Of a DNA stretch of 64,000 bases, positions 35,820 through 44,570 are shown in pieces. The DNA lies in the NCBI GenBank assembly GCA_903840415.1, contig CAIMFY010000110.1, forward strand, positions 1 through 64,000, written 5' to 3'. The notes under the pieces are model-generated. The model had not been told where the DNA came from, ran no database searches, and saw nothing but the letters and a program-made list of their open reading frames with translations. Each line of letters begins with the position of its first letter. Positions within the stretch are counted from its first letter, which is position 1. This DNA is from an uncultured Opitutia bacterium (GTDB lineage: Bacteria; Verrucomicrobiota; Verrucomicrobiia; Opitutales; Opitutaceae). A program made the translations under genes and the position numbers.

Positions 35820-37331
35820 ATGACGATCGATGCGGCGTTTTCCGAACTGACCACGCGAGTGAAGCGCGTCCACACCCTGGGCCTGATCGGAGAACTGCTC
35901 GGGTGGGACGAGCAGGTGAACTTGCCGCCCGGCGGCGCTGAGCAGCGCGCCGCGCAACACGCCGCCCTCGCCGAGGCACAGCACGAGGCCGCGAGCGCGG
36001 CGCGGCTGGGGGAGTTGCTGCTGGAATTGGAGCAGCAGGACGCGACGCTGAGCGCCGATCAGCGTGCGGTCGTCGTTCAGGTGCGACGCGACTTCGATCG
36101 CGCCACGAAGTTGCCGGCGGACTTCGTCCGTGAAAAGGCGGCGCAGGGCAGCCGCGGCTACCATGCCTGGGCAAGGGCGAAGGCGGCGGACAATTTTGCG
36201 GGCTACGCGCCAGTGCTGGAAAAAAATCTCGAGTTGGCCCAGTGCGAAGCCACCTACCTCGGCCGGGGCGCCGCGCCCTATGATGCGATGCTCGACAAGT
36301 TCGATCCGGGGCTGACGGCGGCGGCAGTCGAGAAACTTTTTACCGAGTTAAAGCGCGATCTCGTGCCGCTCGTCCGCGCGATTACGGCGTCGCCGGTGGC
36401 GGCGCAGGCGAGGGCGGTGAACGCGAAGTTGCGCGGCTTTCCGGTGGCGGATCAGCAGGCTTTTCTGCGCGAAGTCACCGCGGCGCTCGGCTTCGATTAC
36501 ACCCGCGGGCGGATCGACGTTTCGCTGCATCCGTTTTGCTCCGGCACGGGTGGCGATGTGCGAATGACGACCCGCTTCAACGTCGATGCCCCGCTCGATG
36601 CGCTGTTCAGCTCGATCCACGAGACGGGTCACGGGCTTTACGAACAGGGTTTGCCCGTGGCTGATCTTGGCACCGCGCTCGGCATTCACGCGGGCATGGC
36701 GGTGCACGAATCGCAGAGCCGGCTCTGGGAAAATCAAGTCGCGCGCAGCCGCGGATTCTGGCGGCACTTCGAGCCGCGCTGGCGCGCCCTGTTTCCGATG
36801 CAGACGGAGGCGCTTTCGGCCGAGGAGCTTTACCTCGCCGTCAACGCCGTCGAGCCGACGCTCATCCGCGTCGATGCCGACGAGGTGACTTACAACCTAC
36901 ACATCGTGCTGCGCTTCGAGCTGGAGAAAAAACTTTTCGCGGGCGAACTCGCGGTGCGCGATCTGCCGGCGGCGTGGCGTGCGGCGTCGCGCGAACTCGT
37001 CGGGCTCGAACCCGCGACCGATCGCGAGGGCGTGCTGCAGGACGTGCATTGGAGCGACGGCGCGTTCGGCTATTTTCCGAGCTATTGTCTCGGCAACATG
37101 ATCGCGGCGCAGCTCTGGTATCGCGCGCTGGCACTGCGACCGGCGCTGGAGGAAGATTTTGCCCGCGGCGATTTTTCGTGGCTGCTGGGCTGGCTGCGCA
37201 CCGAGGTTCACTCCCACGGTCGAAAATTCAGCGCGCTCGAACTCGTCCGCCGCGTGACAGGCGAATCACTGTCGCCGCAGCCACTCGTGCGCTATTTGCG
37301 CGAACGCTACGGCGCGATCTACCTGCGCTGA
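35820..37331 (+). CDS. M32-family carboxypeptidase (Taq-type)
   Basis: The product has 503 residues from the ATG at 35820, the normal size for the family. The zinc motif HETGH is at 267-271 (SSIHETGHGLYEQGLP), and the third ligand region is the GIHAGMAVHESQSRLWENQV stretch, a family hallmark. GGDVRMTTRF and the C-terminal GYFPSYCLGNMIAAQLWY are also conserved. It is a cytoplasmic metallocarboxypeptidase with broad specificity. The TatD gene begins 1 base after its stop. Confidence 0.93.
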   Translation: MTIDAAFSELTTRVKRVHTLGLIGELLGWDEQVNLPPGGAEQRAAQHAALAEAQHEAASAARLGELLLELEQQDATLSADQRAVVVQVRRDFDRATKLPADFVREKAAQGSRGYHAWARAKAADNFAGYAPVLEKNLELAQCEATYLGRGAAPYDAMLDKFDPGLTAAAVEKLFTELKRDLVPLVRAITASPVAAQARAVNAKLRGFPVADQQAFLREVTAALGFDYTRGRIDVSLHPFCSGTGGDVRMTTRFNVDAPLDALFSSIHETGHGLYEQGLPVADLGTALGIHAGMAVHESQSRLWENQVARSRGFWRHFEPRWRALFPMQTEALSAEELYLAVNAVEPTLIRVDADEVTYNLHIVLRFELEKKLFAGELAVRDLPAAWRAASRELVGLEPATDREGVLQDVHWSDGAFGYFPSYCLGNMIAAQLWYRALALRPALEEDFARGDFSWLLGWLRTEVHSHGRKFSALELVRRVTGESLSPQPLVRYLRERYGAIYLR

Positions 37332-37332
37332 C

Positions 37333-38133
37333 ATGGGCCTCATCGACACACACACGCACCTCGAAACCTTCTCACGCGCAGGCACTCTTGCCGCGACGCT
37401 TGGGCGCGCCCGCGAGGCCGGTGTCGAGGCGATGATCGCAATCGGCACGTCACCGGACGACTGGGTGCTTTATCGCGGCATCGCTTTCGAAAATCCTGGC
37501 TTCGTTCACTACGCGGTGGGGTTGCATCCGTGCGCAGTCGATGCCGGCTGGGCGGCGGCGGTCGCGCAGATCGAGAATTTCTGGAGCGAGCCGTCACCGC
37601 GCCCCATGGCGCTGGGCGAATGCGGGCTGGATCGATTTCACCTACCGAAGGAGGCCGCAGAGGCCGAGATGATCTTTGCGTGGCAGCGCGCGGCGTTTGC
37701 GGCGCAGCTGGAAATCGCGAAACGTCTGGCGTGCCCGGTGGTCGTGCATTCGCGCGGGGCGTTCCGCGAGAGCGTGGCGATGATTGATGCTAGCGGTGTC
37801 GATTGGAATCGCGTGGTGTTTCACTGTTTCACGGAAGGCGAGGCCGAGATGGCTGAACTCACGCGGCGTGGCGGCTGCGGTTCGTTCACCGGCATCTTGA
37901 CCTACAAAAACGCGGCGACGATTCGCGCGGCGGCGAAAGCGCAAGGCCTTGGGCGTTTCATGGTGGAGACGGACGCGCCTTACCTCACGCCGCTGCCGCA
38001 TCGCGGCAAACCCAACGAGCCGGCGTTTGTGCGGCACACGGCGGAGTATGCCGCGAAGGAAATCTTCGGTGTCAGCGACGAGGAACTGGCGCTCGTGAGC
38101 ACCGCGAATGCGCGGAAGTTTTTTGGGATTTAA
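37333..38133 (+). CDS. TatD-family metal-dependent hydrolase
   Basis: The product has 266 residues. The metal-binding HxH is in DTHTHLETF (residues 5-13). GECGLDRFHLPKEAAEAEMI holds the Glu ligand, and VVVHSRGAFRES, FHCFTEGEAEM and MVETDAPYLTPLPHRGKPNE complete the active site. It is a TIM-barrel DNase/3'-5' exonuclease family member. It follows the carboxypeptidase by one base and is probably cotranscribed. Confidence 0.9.
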   Translation: MGLIDTHTHLETFSRAGTLAATLGRAREAGVEAMIAIGTSPDDWVLYRGIAFENPGFVHYAVGLHPCAVDAGWAAAVAQIENFWSEPSPRPMALGECGLDRFHLPKEAAEAEMIFAWQRAAFAAQLEIAKRLACPVVVHSRGAFRESVAMIDASGVDWNRVVFHCFTEGEAEMAELTRRGGCGSFTGILTYKNAATIRAAAKAQGLGRFMVETDAPYLTPLPHRGKPNEPAFVRHTAEYAAKEIFGVSDEELALVSTANARKFFGI

Positions 38134-38171
38134 TCGCGGAAACGCGACAGGGCCGAAACGGAACCAGGAAA

Positions 38172-38205
38172 ACAGAAAATCTCCCCGCCTTTCTGTGCTT
38201 TTTCT
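38172..38205 (+). terminator. Weak intrinsic terminator after the TatD gene
   Basis: ACAGAAA (38172-38178) and TTTCTGT (38190-38196) form a perfect 7-bp stem with an 11-base loop, followed by GCTTTTTCTC. It lies between the convergent TatD and HPr genes and could end transcription of the first. The stem is short and AT-rich, so the assignment is tentative. Confidence 0.45.
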
Positions 38206-38229
38206 CTTCCGTGCTTCTGCGATTCGGTC

Positions 38230-38529
38230 TTAAGCCTCGTCGAACTTGCGAGCGAAGAGCGCCTCGAGTTCAGCGAGCATCGCCGCGGCGTCGTCGCCGG
38301 TCGCGATAAACTTCACCTTCGAGCCTTTGCCTGCAGCGAGCATCATCAGGCCCATGATGCTCTTGCCGTTCACCTGCTCCTCGTCCTTTTCGACGAAGAC
38401 CTCCGCTTTGAACTTGTTCGTGATGCGGACAATCATGGCGGCGGGACGGGCGTGGATACCCATCTTGTTCTGCACGACCAGCTCTTTGACGAGTGGTTGG
38501 ACTGCAGGCGTGGCGTCGCTTTTGTTCAT
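38230..38529 (-). CDS. ptsH: HPr phosphocarrier protein
   Basis: The product has 99 residues from the ATG at 38529, with a 10-15 residue N-terminal extension over the usual 85-90. MGIHARPAA holds the phosphorylated His at residue 26, and [20 protein letters not shown] holds Ser57 (equivalent to Ser46), the HPr-kinase target. HPr transfers phosphate from EI to EIIA proteins in the PTS or acts as a regulator. No EI or EII gene is in the window. It diverges from kdsB, 75 bases away. Confidence 0.9.
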   Translation of the reverse strand: MNKSDATPAVQPLVKELVVQNKMGIHARPAAMIVRITNKFKAEVFVEKDEEQVNGKSIMGLMMLAAGKGSKVKFIATGDDAAAMLAELEALFARKFDEA

Positions 38530-38604
38530 GGTTGCGGAAGAGTCGGCCAAAATCCGAGCGGAGGCCCCGGCTTGCAACTCAAAAACCAGCCGCCAGTGTG
38601 CCAT

Positions 38605-39354
38605 ATGATGTCACAGACCGCGATCATCGTTCCGTGTCGCCTTGAGTCTACCCGCTTCCCCCGCAAGCTCTTGCACCAGATTAAAGGGCGGCCGCTGCTC
38701 TTGTGGGTGGCGGAGCGCATTGCCCGCGAGGCCCCGGAATTTCCGCTGTGGTTTGCGGTCGATCACGAGCTGTTGCGGACGTGTGTGACGGATGCGGGCT
38801 TCCGCGCGATTATGACGAGTGGCACGCATCAGAGCGGCACCGATCGGCTGGCTGAGGCGAACCGCACTGTCCGCGCCGATCATTTGATCAACGTGCAGGC
38901 CGACGAACCGCTTGTGACAGGCGCGCAAATCCGCGCCCTGACGTCGCTGCTCGCGGGGGGCGCGCCGATGGCGACGCTGGCGACGCCGTTTCGGCGGGCG
39001 GAGGATTTCGCGAATCCGAATCAAGTGAAGGTCGTGCTCGCCCAGGCGGCGCGGCGCGCGCTGTTTTTCTCGCGGTCGCCCATCCCGTTTGCGCGCGACC
39101 GCGGTGGCGTGGTGGACGATGCGTGGGTGGCTGCCAACCCCTGCTACAAGCACCTCGGCCTCTATGGGTATCGGGCTGATTTGTTGGCGAAATTTGCGCA
39201 GCTGCCGCTGGGCCGGCTCGAACAAATCGAAAAACTCGAGCAACTCCGCGTGCTCGAAAACGGCTACGAGATCGCCTGCGACCTCACCGAAGATCTCACT
39301 ATCGGCGTCGACACACCCGAGGACGCGAAGAAGTTTGAGGCGTGGCTGGAGTAA
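38605..39354 (+). CDS. kdsB: 3-deoxy-manno-octulosonate cytidylyltransferase
   Basis: The product has 249 residues from the ATG at 38605 (a second ATG at 38608 is equally possible). It activates Kdo as CMP-Kdo for LPS inner core synthesis, in the cytoplasm. [20 protein letters not shown] is the nucleotide-binding N-terminus, [10 protein letters not shown] holds the metal-binding residues, and [12 protein letters not shown] and [20 protein letters not shown] are typical KdsB segments. It shows that the organism makes lipopolysaccharide. Confidence 0.93.
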   Translation: MMSQTAIIVPCRLESTRFPRKLLHQIKGRPLLLWVAERIAREAPEFPLWFAVDHELLRTCVTDAGFRAIMTSGTHQSGTDRLAEANRTVRADHLINVQADEPLVTGAQIRALTSLLAGGAPMATLATPFRRAEDFANPNQVKVVLAQAARRALFFSRSPIPFARDRGGVVDDAWVAANPCYKHLGLYGYRADLLAKFAQLPLGRLEQIEKLEQLRVLENGYEIACDLTEDLTIGVDTPEDAKKFEAWLE

Positions 39355-39363
39355 GGCCACGCG

Positions 39364-40410
39364 ATGAAATTCCGCTGGCCCATTGCCCTGCTGGCATTGC
39401 TGTTGAGCGGTGGGTTAACCGGTTGCGTGAGCGACCTGCTGGCGCGGAAAATCGTCATGGCGCCGAATCGGCAGGGCACACCTTGGCCGGCGAAAGGTTC
39501 GCCGGCAGCAAAGCGGTTCGAGCAGACCTACGCGCAGCAATTTCGCGTGCCGGTTGGGCCGCCCGCGGCCGAGTTGGCAGTCGCGGTCGTCGAACCGGGT
39601 GACTACGCGTTCCGCTACGGCACGATGATCGAAACTAGGGCGGCCGGCCGGCGCGTGCCGAAATTCTCCGCGGATTGGAAATCTCTCGCGCCCAACGCGC
39701 CCTCCCTCGTCGCCCGCGGAACGATCGTAATCCTCCACGGGTTTCTCGCCTCGAAGGAGACGATGATGCACTGGGCACTGTTTCTCGCGCAGCAAGGTTA
39801 TCGCGCGGTGCTCGTCGATCTGCGCGGCCACGGACAATCGACGGGCGACTGGATCACGTTTGGCGCGAGGGAGGCGGACGATTTGGTGAAGCTGATGGAC
39901 GAATTGGAGCGGCGCGGGCTCGCGCCTATTGGCGCAGGCGTGCTGGGATCGTCGTATGGCGCGGTGATGGCGCTGCACTGGGCGGCGCGCGATCCGCGCG
40001 TGAAGGCGGTCGTGGCGCTCGAGCCTTTCAGCGATCCGCAGGCGGCGGTGGCGGAGTTCGCGCACGGATTTCCGCCATTCCAGAAAAAGATCGCGGGCGT
40101 GGGCGAGGAGACTTTTGGCATCGCACTAGAGCGCGCGCCGGCGCTCGCGGGATTCGCCTGGAGCGACGCAAGCGTGGTCGGCGCGATGAAGCGGCTGGGG
40201 GTGCCGGTGCTATTTTTCCATGGGACGGGCGACACGTGGATTTCGCCCGAGCATAGCCGCAAACTCGCCGCGCTGGCCCCGGCGGGGAGCCGGCTCGTGC
40301 CCGTGCCGGGCGATAATCACGAAACGCTCGGCGCCCGTCTCGATCCGATTGCGGACGAGGTGGCGGAGTGGTTCGAGCAGCTCGGCGGAAAAATAAATTC
40401 TCTACCATGA
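39364..40410 (+). CDS. Lipoprotein alpha/beta hydrolase
   Basis: The product has 348 residues. A type II signal (IALLALLLSGGLTGC) ends in a lipobox LTGC. The alpha/beta hydrolase domain has the oxyanion region VILHGFLASKETMMHWALF, the nucleophile elbow GVLGSSYGAV (Ser), an Asp near FHGTGDTWIS and a His in GDNHETLG. It is probably attached to a membrane of the envelope. Substrate is unknown. It overlaps the next gene (ATGA) and starts 9 bases after kdsB. Confidence 0.85.
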   Translation: MKFRWPIALLALLLSGGLTGCVSDLLARKIVMAPNRQGTPWPAKGSPAAKRFEQTYAQQFRVPVGPPAAELAVAVVEPGDYAFRYGTMIETRAAGRRVPKFSADWKSLAPNAPSLVARGTIVILHGFLASKETMMHWALFLAQQGYRAVLVDLRGHGQSTGDWITFGAREADDLVKLMDELERRGLAPIGAGVLGSSYGAVMALHWAARDPRVKAVVALEPFSDPQAAVAEFAHGFPPFQKKIAGVGEETFGIALERAPALAGFAWSDASVVGAMKRLGVPVLFFHGTGDTWISPEHSRKLAALAPAGSRLVPVPGDNHETLGARLDPIADEVAEWFEQLGGKINSLP

Positions 40411-41519
40411 AAACGAACAACGGTTTTGCGGTGGGGTTGGCGATGCTAGTGCTCGCCGCCCGGCTCGTGGCGGTCGAGTGGCCGGTGCGCGAGCGCATCG
40501 AGAACCAAGGTTGGACTATCGGCTTCACACCGGCTGACCGAACAGTGGCTGAGACCGTCGCGAAAAAAATTCCGGACCTAGAAAAGCGCCTGACCGCGAT
40601 CAACGCCGTGAAGACGGACTTCGGTGCCGAAGCCTTCGCGGCCCGGGCGGGCGAACTCGCAAGAAAGGCTGCGGCGGCCGGCGCGTGGCCAGGCGGCGAG
40701 GCGGATTTCCGCCGGGAGTTCGAGCGTGCCGCGGCGATCGTGCGCGAGGTGGAGACGGCGTTGCACGCGGCACTGGACCTGCACGCGATCGAAATCTGGC
40801 GGACCATGGAAGTGCGTGAGCGGATGAAATCAGGCGAGCCGTTGCCCGGCTTCAAATGGGACGCGAAAGAAAACCGACCGACGGTGAATTTCGCATTCAA
40901 CTGGAACGTGAGTGCGGAGACGTTTCAGTTGACGAAGACCATCGACATGCCGCCGGCGATCTTTCTGCGCCTCGAAAAGCTGGACGATCCGGCGGCGGAG
41001 GCGAGAGCGGCCAAGGATTTGGAGAATTGGGCGGCCATCGTGGAACAAATGTCCGGGAGCATGCAGCCGCTCGCCGTGCGGATGAGCGGATCAGTGGCGA
41101 TTGGGCGCGTGTTCAAGGCCGCGCTGGCGAATGAGCCGGCGACGACGTGGGTGCGCGAAGGGCTGACGGGCTATGTGTGGCGCGACGTCGTCCGGCATAG
41201 CGTGGCGGCGAAGTCCGCAGGAAATTATGCGGTGATGGTGGCGCAAATCCCGGTGGCGAAGACCGGCGACAAACCGTTCGATTTGGAGGTGTGGTCGGAA
41301 CCGGAAACGGAATTATACCAGATCCTCGCCCGGCAGGTATTCATCAACATCGCGGAGACGGACGGGCCGGCGGCGCTGGCGAAAGTGCTGGGTGCGTTTT
41401 GGCAGCTGCCGATCGAGCAGCGGACCTCGGCGAATCTGCGGCGGCTCTACCGTGCGCAAATGAATACCGGAATCGAAGCACGCGCGCCCCGGCGCAGTTT
41501 GGGCATGCCGGCGAAATGA
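40407..41519 (+). CDS. Exported protein of unknown function
   Basis: The product has 370 residues from the ATG at 40407, overlapping the hydrolase stop. The start has a signal peptide (TNNGFAVGLAMLVLAARLVA). The mature part is helical in its first half, with blocks rich in Ala, Glu and Arg (for example REFERAAAIVREVETALHAA), and otherwise mixed. I do not recognise the family. It is translationally coupled to the hydrolase and convergent with carA, 19 bases apart. Confidence 0.65.
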   Translation: MKTNNGFAVGLAMLVLAARLVAVEWPVRERIENQGWTIGFTPADRTVAETVAKKIPDLEKRLTAINAVKTDFGAEAFAARAGELARKAAAAGAWPGGEADFRREFERAAAIVREVETALHAALDLHAIEIWRTMEVRERMKSGEPLPGFKWDAKENRPTVNFAFNWNVSAETFQLTKTIDMPPAIFLRLEKLDDPAAEARAAKDLENWAAIVEQMSGSMQPLAVRMSGSVAIGRVFKAALANEPATTWVREGLTGYVWRDVVRHSVAAKSAGNYAVMVAQIPVAKTGDKPFDLEVWSEPETELYQILARQVFINIAETDGPAALAKVLGAFWQLPIEQRTSANLRRLYRAQMNTGIEARAPRRSLGMPAK

Positions 41520-41538
41520 GCGCCGGGGCGCGGGCAAA

Positions 41539-42708
41539 TCAGATTTTTCCGGCCTTCCGCGCTTCGACCATCTGGTAGAAATCGACGAACAGCGGATCGG
41601 CGTCGTTCGGGCCGGGCGCGGCTTCCGGGTGGTATTGCACGCTGAAAACCGGGAGCGTCGTGTGGCGCAGGCCCTCGACCGTCTGGTCGTTGAGATTGAT
41701 CTCGGTGACTTTCGCGCCGCGCTGTGCGAGCGATTTCGGGTCGGTGGCGAAACCATGGTTTTGCGCGGTGATCGAGACTTTGCCAGTCTCCAGGTTTTTC
41801 ACCGGCTGGTTGCCGCCGCGGTGGCCAAACTTGAGTTTGAACGTCGTGCCGCCGAGGGCGTGCGTGAGCATCTGGTGCCCGAGGCAAATCCCGAAGATCG
41901 GAAAGTCGGGCAACAGCGCGGTGACGGTCTGGTGGATGTAGGGCAGCGCCGCCGGATCGCCGGGGCCGTTCGAGAGGAAGACGGCGTCGGGTTGGTGCTC
42001 GCGGACTTGCTCGTGCGTCGCGGTCGCGGGGAACACCTGCACCTCGAAGCCGTGGTTCACGAGTTTGCGGTAAATGGAAAACTTTGCGCCGTAGTCGAAT
42101 GCGGCCACGCGGAATTTTTTCGCGGGCACGCCGGGGACATTCATCGTCGTGCCGACGGGGAGGTAGGGCGCGTTGTGGTTCGACGGATCATCGGCGCGCC
42201 AGAGGAACGGCTCCTTGCACGAGACGTCCTTCACGTAATCGGCTCCGGCCATGTCTTGCCAAGATTTCGCGCGGCGGACTGCATCCTCGTCAGAGATCGG
42301 CAGCGTCGAGAGGCAGCACTTCATCGCGCCATCGACGCGGAGTTTCTTCGTCAGCGCGCGAGTGTCGATTTCGCTGATGCCGGGGATGCCGTGCTGCGCA
42401 AGGTAGTCGCCGACGGATAGATCGCTGCGCCAGTTGCTGACGATCGGAGAGAGTTCGCGCACCACAAAACCAGAGCATTTCGGCGCGGCGGCCTCGGCGT
42501 CCTCGGCGTTGACGCCGTAGTTGCCGATCTGGACGGCGGTCATCGTCACGATTTGGCCGAAGTAGGACGGGTCGGTGAGGATTTCCTGATAACCCGTCAT
42601 CGAGGTGTTAAACACGCACTCACCGGCGATGGTGGCGTCGGCCCCAAAGGCGCGGCCGCGAAAGATCGATCCGTCTTCGAGCGCGAGGATGGCGGGTTTG
42701 GTGGACAT
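41539..42708 (-). CDS. carA: Carbamoyl-phosphate synthase small subunit
   Basis: The product has 389 residues from the ATG at 42708; further in-frame upstream residues are rejected as non-family. It hydrolyses glutamine and delivers ammonia to CarB for arginine and pyrimidine synthesis. The N-terminal domain has NTSMTGYQEILTDPSYFGQI. The class I amidotransferase has FGICLGHQMLTHAL with nucleophile Cys275 and QYHPEA with His360 and Glu362. carB is not in the window. A transcript may start in the 144 bases between it and kamA, which are divergent. Confidence 0.95.
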   Translation of the reverse strand: MSTKPAILALEDGSIFRGRAFGADATIAGECVFNTSMTGYQEILTDPSYFGQIVTMTAVQIGNYGVNAEDAEAAAPKCSGFVVRELSPIVSNWRSDLSVGDYLAQHGIPGISEIDTRALTKKLRVDGAMKCCLSTLPISDEDAVRRAKSWQDMAGADYVKDVSCKEPFLWRADDPSNHNAPYLPVGTTMNVPGVPAKKFRVAAFDYGAKFSIYRKLVNHGFEVQVFPATATHEQVREHQPDAVFLSNGPGDPAALPYIHQTVTALLPDFPIFGICLGHQMLTHALGGTTFKLKFGHRGGNQPVKNLETGKVSITAQNHGFATDPKSLAQRGAKVTEINLNDQTVEGLRHTTLPVFSVQYHPEAAPGPNDADPLFVDFYQMVEARKAGKI

Positions 42709-42852
42709 TAAAGCCGGACGAAAGAGCTTCGGGCGTCGCGTGCCAAGGGTTTTGTGTGTCGCAATGTTTCGCCGCCGCCGTCGCACCCGGAGAAATGTGC
42801 GGCGCCGGTTTGACAGCCGATCGTTAGCCACCTAACTGACGCCGCAATCCCG

Positions 42853-44052
42853 ATGCCCTACACCGAAGATCGCGCCACCTGGTTTGAAGGCCAAGGTCTC
42901 TGGCAGCACATTCCCGCTGCCGACTGGCACGATTGGACGTGGCAGTTGAAGCATCGCCTGACGACGACCGCGCAACTGGAGCAGTTCATGACGTTGACCG
43001 CCGAGGAAAAGGCGGGCTGCGAGTTTGCGAACCACAAGCTGGCCCTCGCGATCACACCGTATTTCTTCAACCTGATCGATCATTCGGACCCGAATTGCCC
43101 GATTCGCAAGCAGCTCATCCCGCGCGCCGGTGAGATGGTGCTCAGCGATGAGGAGCAACTCGACTCGCTCGGGGAAGACGAGCATTCGCCGGTCCCCGGC
43201 CTCGTGCATCGCTACCCAGATCGCGTGCTCTTTCTCGTGACGGATCGGTGCGCGGCCTACTGCCGGTATTGCACGCGCAGCCGGCTGGTCTCGAACGCTC
43301 AGGACTATAATTTCCATCCAGAATACGAGCAGGCGCTCCGTTACATCGAGTCGCATACCGAGGTGCGCGACGTGCTGCTGTCCGGTGGCGATCCGCTGCT
43401 CTTGTCTGACAAGAAACTCGAGCACCTGCTCGCACGGTTGCGCGAAATCAAGCACGTGGAGTTTATTCGGATCGGTTCACGCATCCCGGTGTTTTTGCCG
43501 CAGCGGATCACGCCGGAGCTGTGCGAGATTTTCAAAAAATACGGTCCGATCTGGATGAGCATTCATGTCAACCATCCGAAAGAATGCACGGCGGAGCTTC
43601 GCGACGCATGTGCGCGGTTGTCGTTTGCGGGCGTGCCGCTTGGCAACCAGAGCGTGCTGCTCGCCGGCGTGAACGACGATGCCGAAGTGATGAAGGCGCT
43701 CGTCCACCGGTTGCTGCGGATGCGGGTGCGGCCATATTACCTTTATCAGATGGACCTCATCACCGGTGGGGCGCACTTCAAGGTCGATGTTCGGAAGGGG
43801 CTGGAAATCATCCGGGCGCTGCGCGGTCATACGACCGGTTACGCCGTGCCGCAATACGTGATCGATGCGCCCGGCGGCGGCGGCAAGGTGCCGATTAATC
43901 CGGATTATGTTGAAAAGATCACCGACAACGAAGTGATCTTCAGAAATTACGAAGGACAGCGCTTCCACTATCCGTTAAAAAGCACGCCGCGGAAACTCGC
44001 CGGCGGTGCGCCGCTCCCAGCGACTGGAATTGAATCGATCATGGTGCACTGA
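42853..44052 (+). CDS. KamA-family radical SAM aminomutase
   Basis: The product has 399 residues. The radical SAM cluster motif is CAAYCRYC (C-x3-C-x2-C) in TDRCAAYCRYCTRSRLVSNA. DVLLSGGDPLLLSDKKLEHL and FIRIGSRIPVFLPQRIT are typical of lysine 2,3-aminomutases, and the PLP-binding Lys is in DAPGGGGKVPINPDY. Length fits KamA better than the shorter EpmB (about 340), but the substrate is not settled: no efp or lysine-fermentation genes are near. The gene diverges from carA. Confidence 0.88.
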   Translation: MPYTEDRATWFEGQGLWQHIPAADWHDWTWQLKHRLTTTAQLEQFMTLTAEEKAGCEFANHKLALAITPYFFNLIDHSDPNCPIRKQLIPRAGEMVLSDEEQLDSLGEDEHSPVPGLVHRYPDRVLFLVTDRCAAYCRYCTRSRLVSNAQDYNFHPEYEQALRYIESHTEVRDVLLSGGDPLLLSDKKLEHLLARLREIKHVEFIRIGSRIPVFLPQRITPELCEIFKKYGPIWMSIHVNHPKECTAELRDACARLSFAGVPLGNQSVLLAGVNDDAEVMKALVHRLLRMRVRPYYLYQMDLITGGAHFKVDVRKGLEIIRALRGHTTGYAVPQYVIDAPGGGGKVPINPDYVEKITDNEVIFRNYEGQRFHYPLKSTPRKLAGGAPLPATGIESIMVH

Positions 44053-44061
44053 GTCAGATTG

Positions 44062-44091
44062 TTGATGTCGAAAAGCGATTATTGATATAAA
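44062..44091 (+). promoter_or_regulatory. Candidate sigma-70-type promoter
   Basis: TTGATG (44062-44067) and TATAAA (44086-44091) are separated by 18 bases in an AT-rich stretch directly after kamA. The match to the consensus is good, though no transcription start is demonstrated. It could serve the RNA that ends at the terminator at 44264-44298 or the riboswitch leader farther down. Confidence 0.4.
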
Positions 44092-44200
44092 TTTAGTCAC
44101 TGGTTATCAGCGGTTTGCATTTTCGGAAAAAATGCGATGGTTTTCTTTGGGATATTTTTGAATGTTTTGAATCCCAGTCCGTCTATCCCCGCGTAGTCAG

Positions 44201-44221
44201 CACTGTCCTGGTAAGACAGTG
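44201..44221 (+). repeat. Short hairpin CACTGTC/GACAGTG
   Basis: A perfect 7-bp inverted repeat (44201-44207 with 44215-44221) with a 7-base loop lies between the candidate promoter and the terminator. It could be part of a structured leader or an operator. No T-run follows, so it is unlikely to be a terminator. Confidence 0.4.
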
Positions 44222-44263
44222 AATGTTTTTAGTTCTTACGGTTTGCTTGGTGTTAGGTCACTT

Positions 44264-44298
44264 GAGCCGCCCCTTCATTGGGGCGGCTCTTGTGTTTT
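44264..44298 (+). terminator. Strong intrinsic terminator hairpin
   Basis: GAGCCGCCCC (44264-44273) pairs perfectly with GGGGCGGCTC (44280-44289) around the loop TTCATT, and TTGTGTTTTC follows. It ends transcripts coming from kamA or from the candidate promoter upstream. It lies 96 bases before the riboswitch, so the riboswitch and receptor probably need their own promoter in between. Confidence 0.7.
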
Positions 44299-44393
44299 CG
44301 GCCTCCCAGTTGAGGCAAAGCAGGCCGTCGGCCCTGATTGGGCTGACGCAGATTCTACTTGCGCGCCGAACCATCGCGCATTGTGTGCGCGTT

Positions 44394-44494
44394 GCCTGTA
44401 GGGGTGTCCTCCGCGGAGGACTGAGACTGTGGCACGACCGGCCGCTCGACCCTTCGAACCTGAACGGATCATGCCGACGAAGGAAACAGCAGGC
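44394..44494 (+). ncRNA. Thiamine pyrophosphate (THI-element) riboswitch
   Basis: The segment shows the conserved TPP aptamer parts in order. Stem P1 is GCCTG (44394-44398) pairing with CAGGC (44490-44494). TAGGGGTGTCCTCCGCGGAG is the P2/P3 region, followed by GACTGAGA, the CTGAGA element that binds the HMP ring. CGACCCTTCGAACCTGAAC is the P4/P5 region, and GGATCATGCCGACGAAGG is the diphosphate-binding part. It sits 76 bases before the start of a TonB-dependent receptor. In TPP excess the fold would lower expression of that receptor; no alternative structure that sets the mechanism is proven. Confidence 0.9.
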
Positions 44495-44570
44495 GCCGCG
44501 ACGAGCGCCTTGGGGTGCGCGTCCAGCGCCCCTTCATGCGGGAGTTCTGTTTGGGCCGGGCATCACCAAC

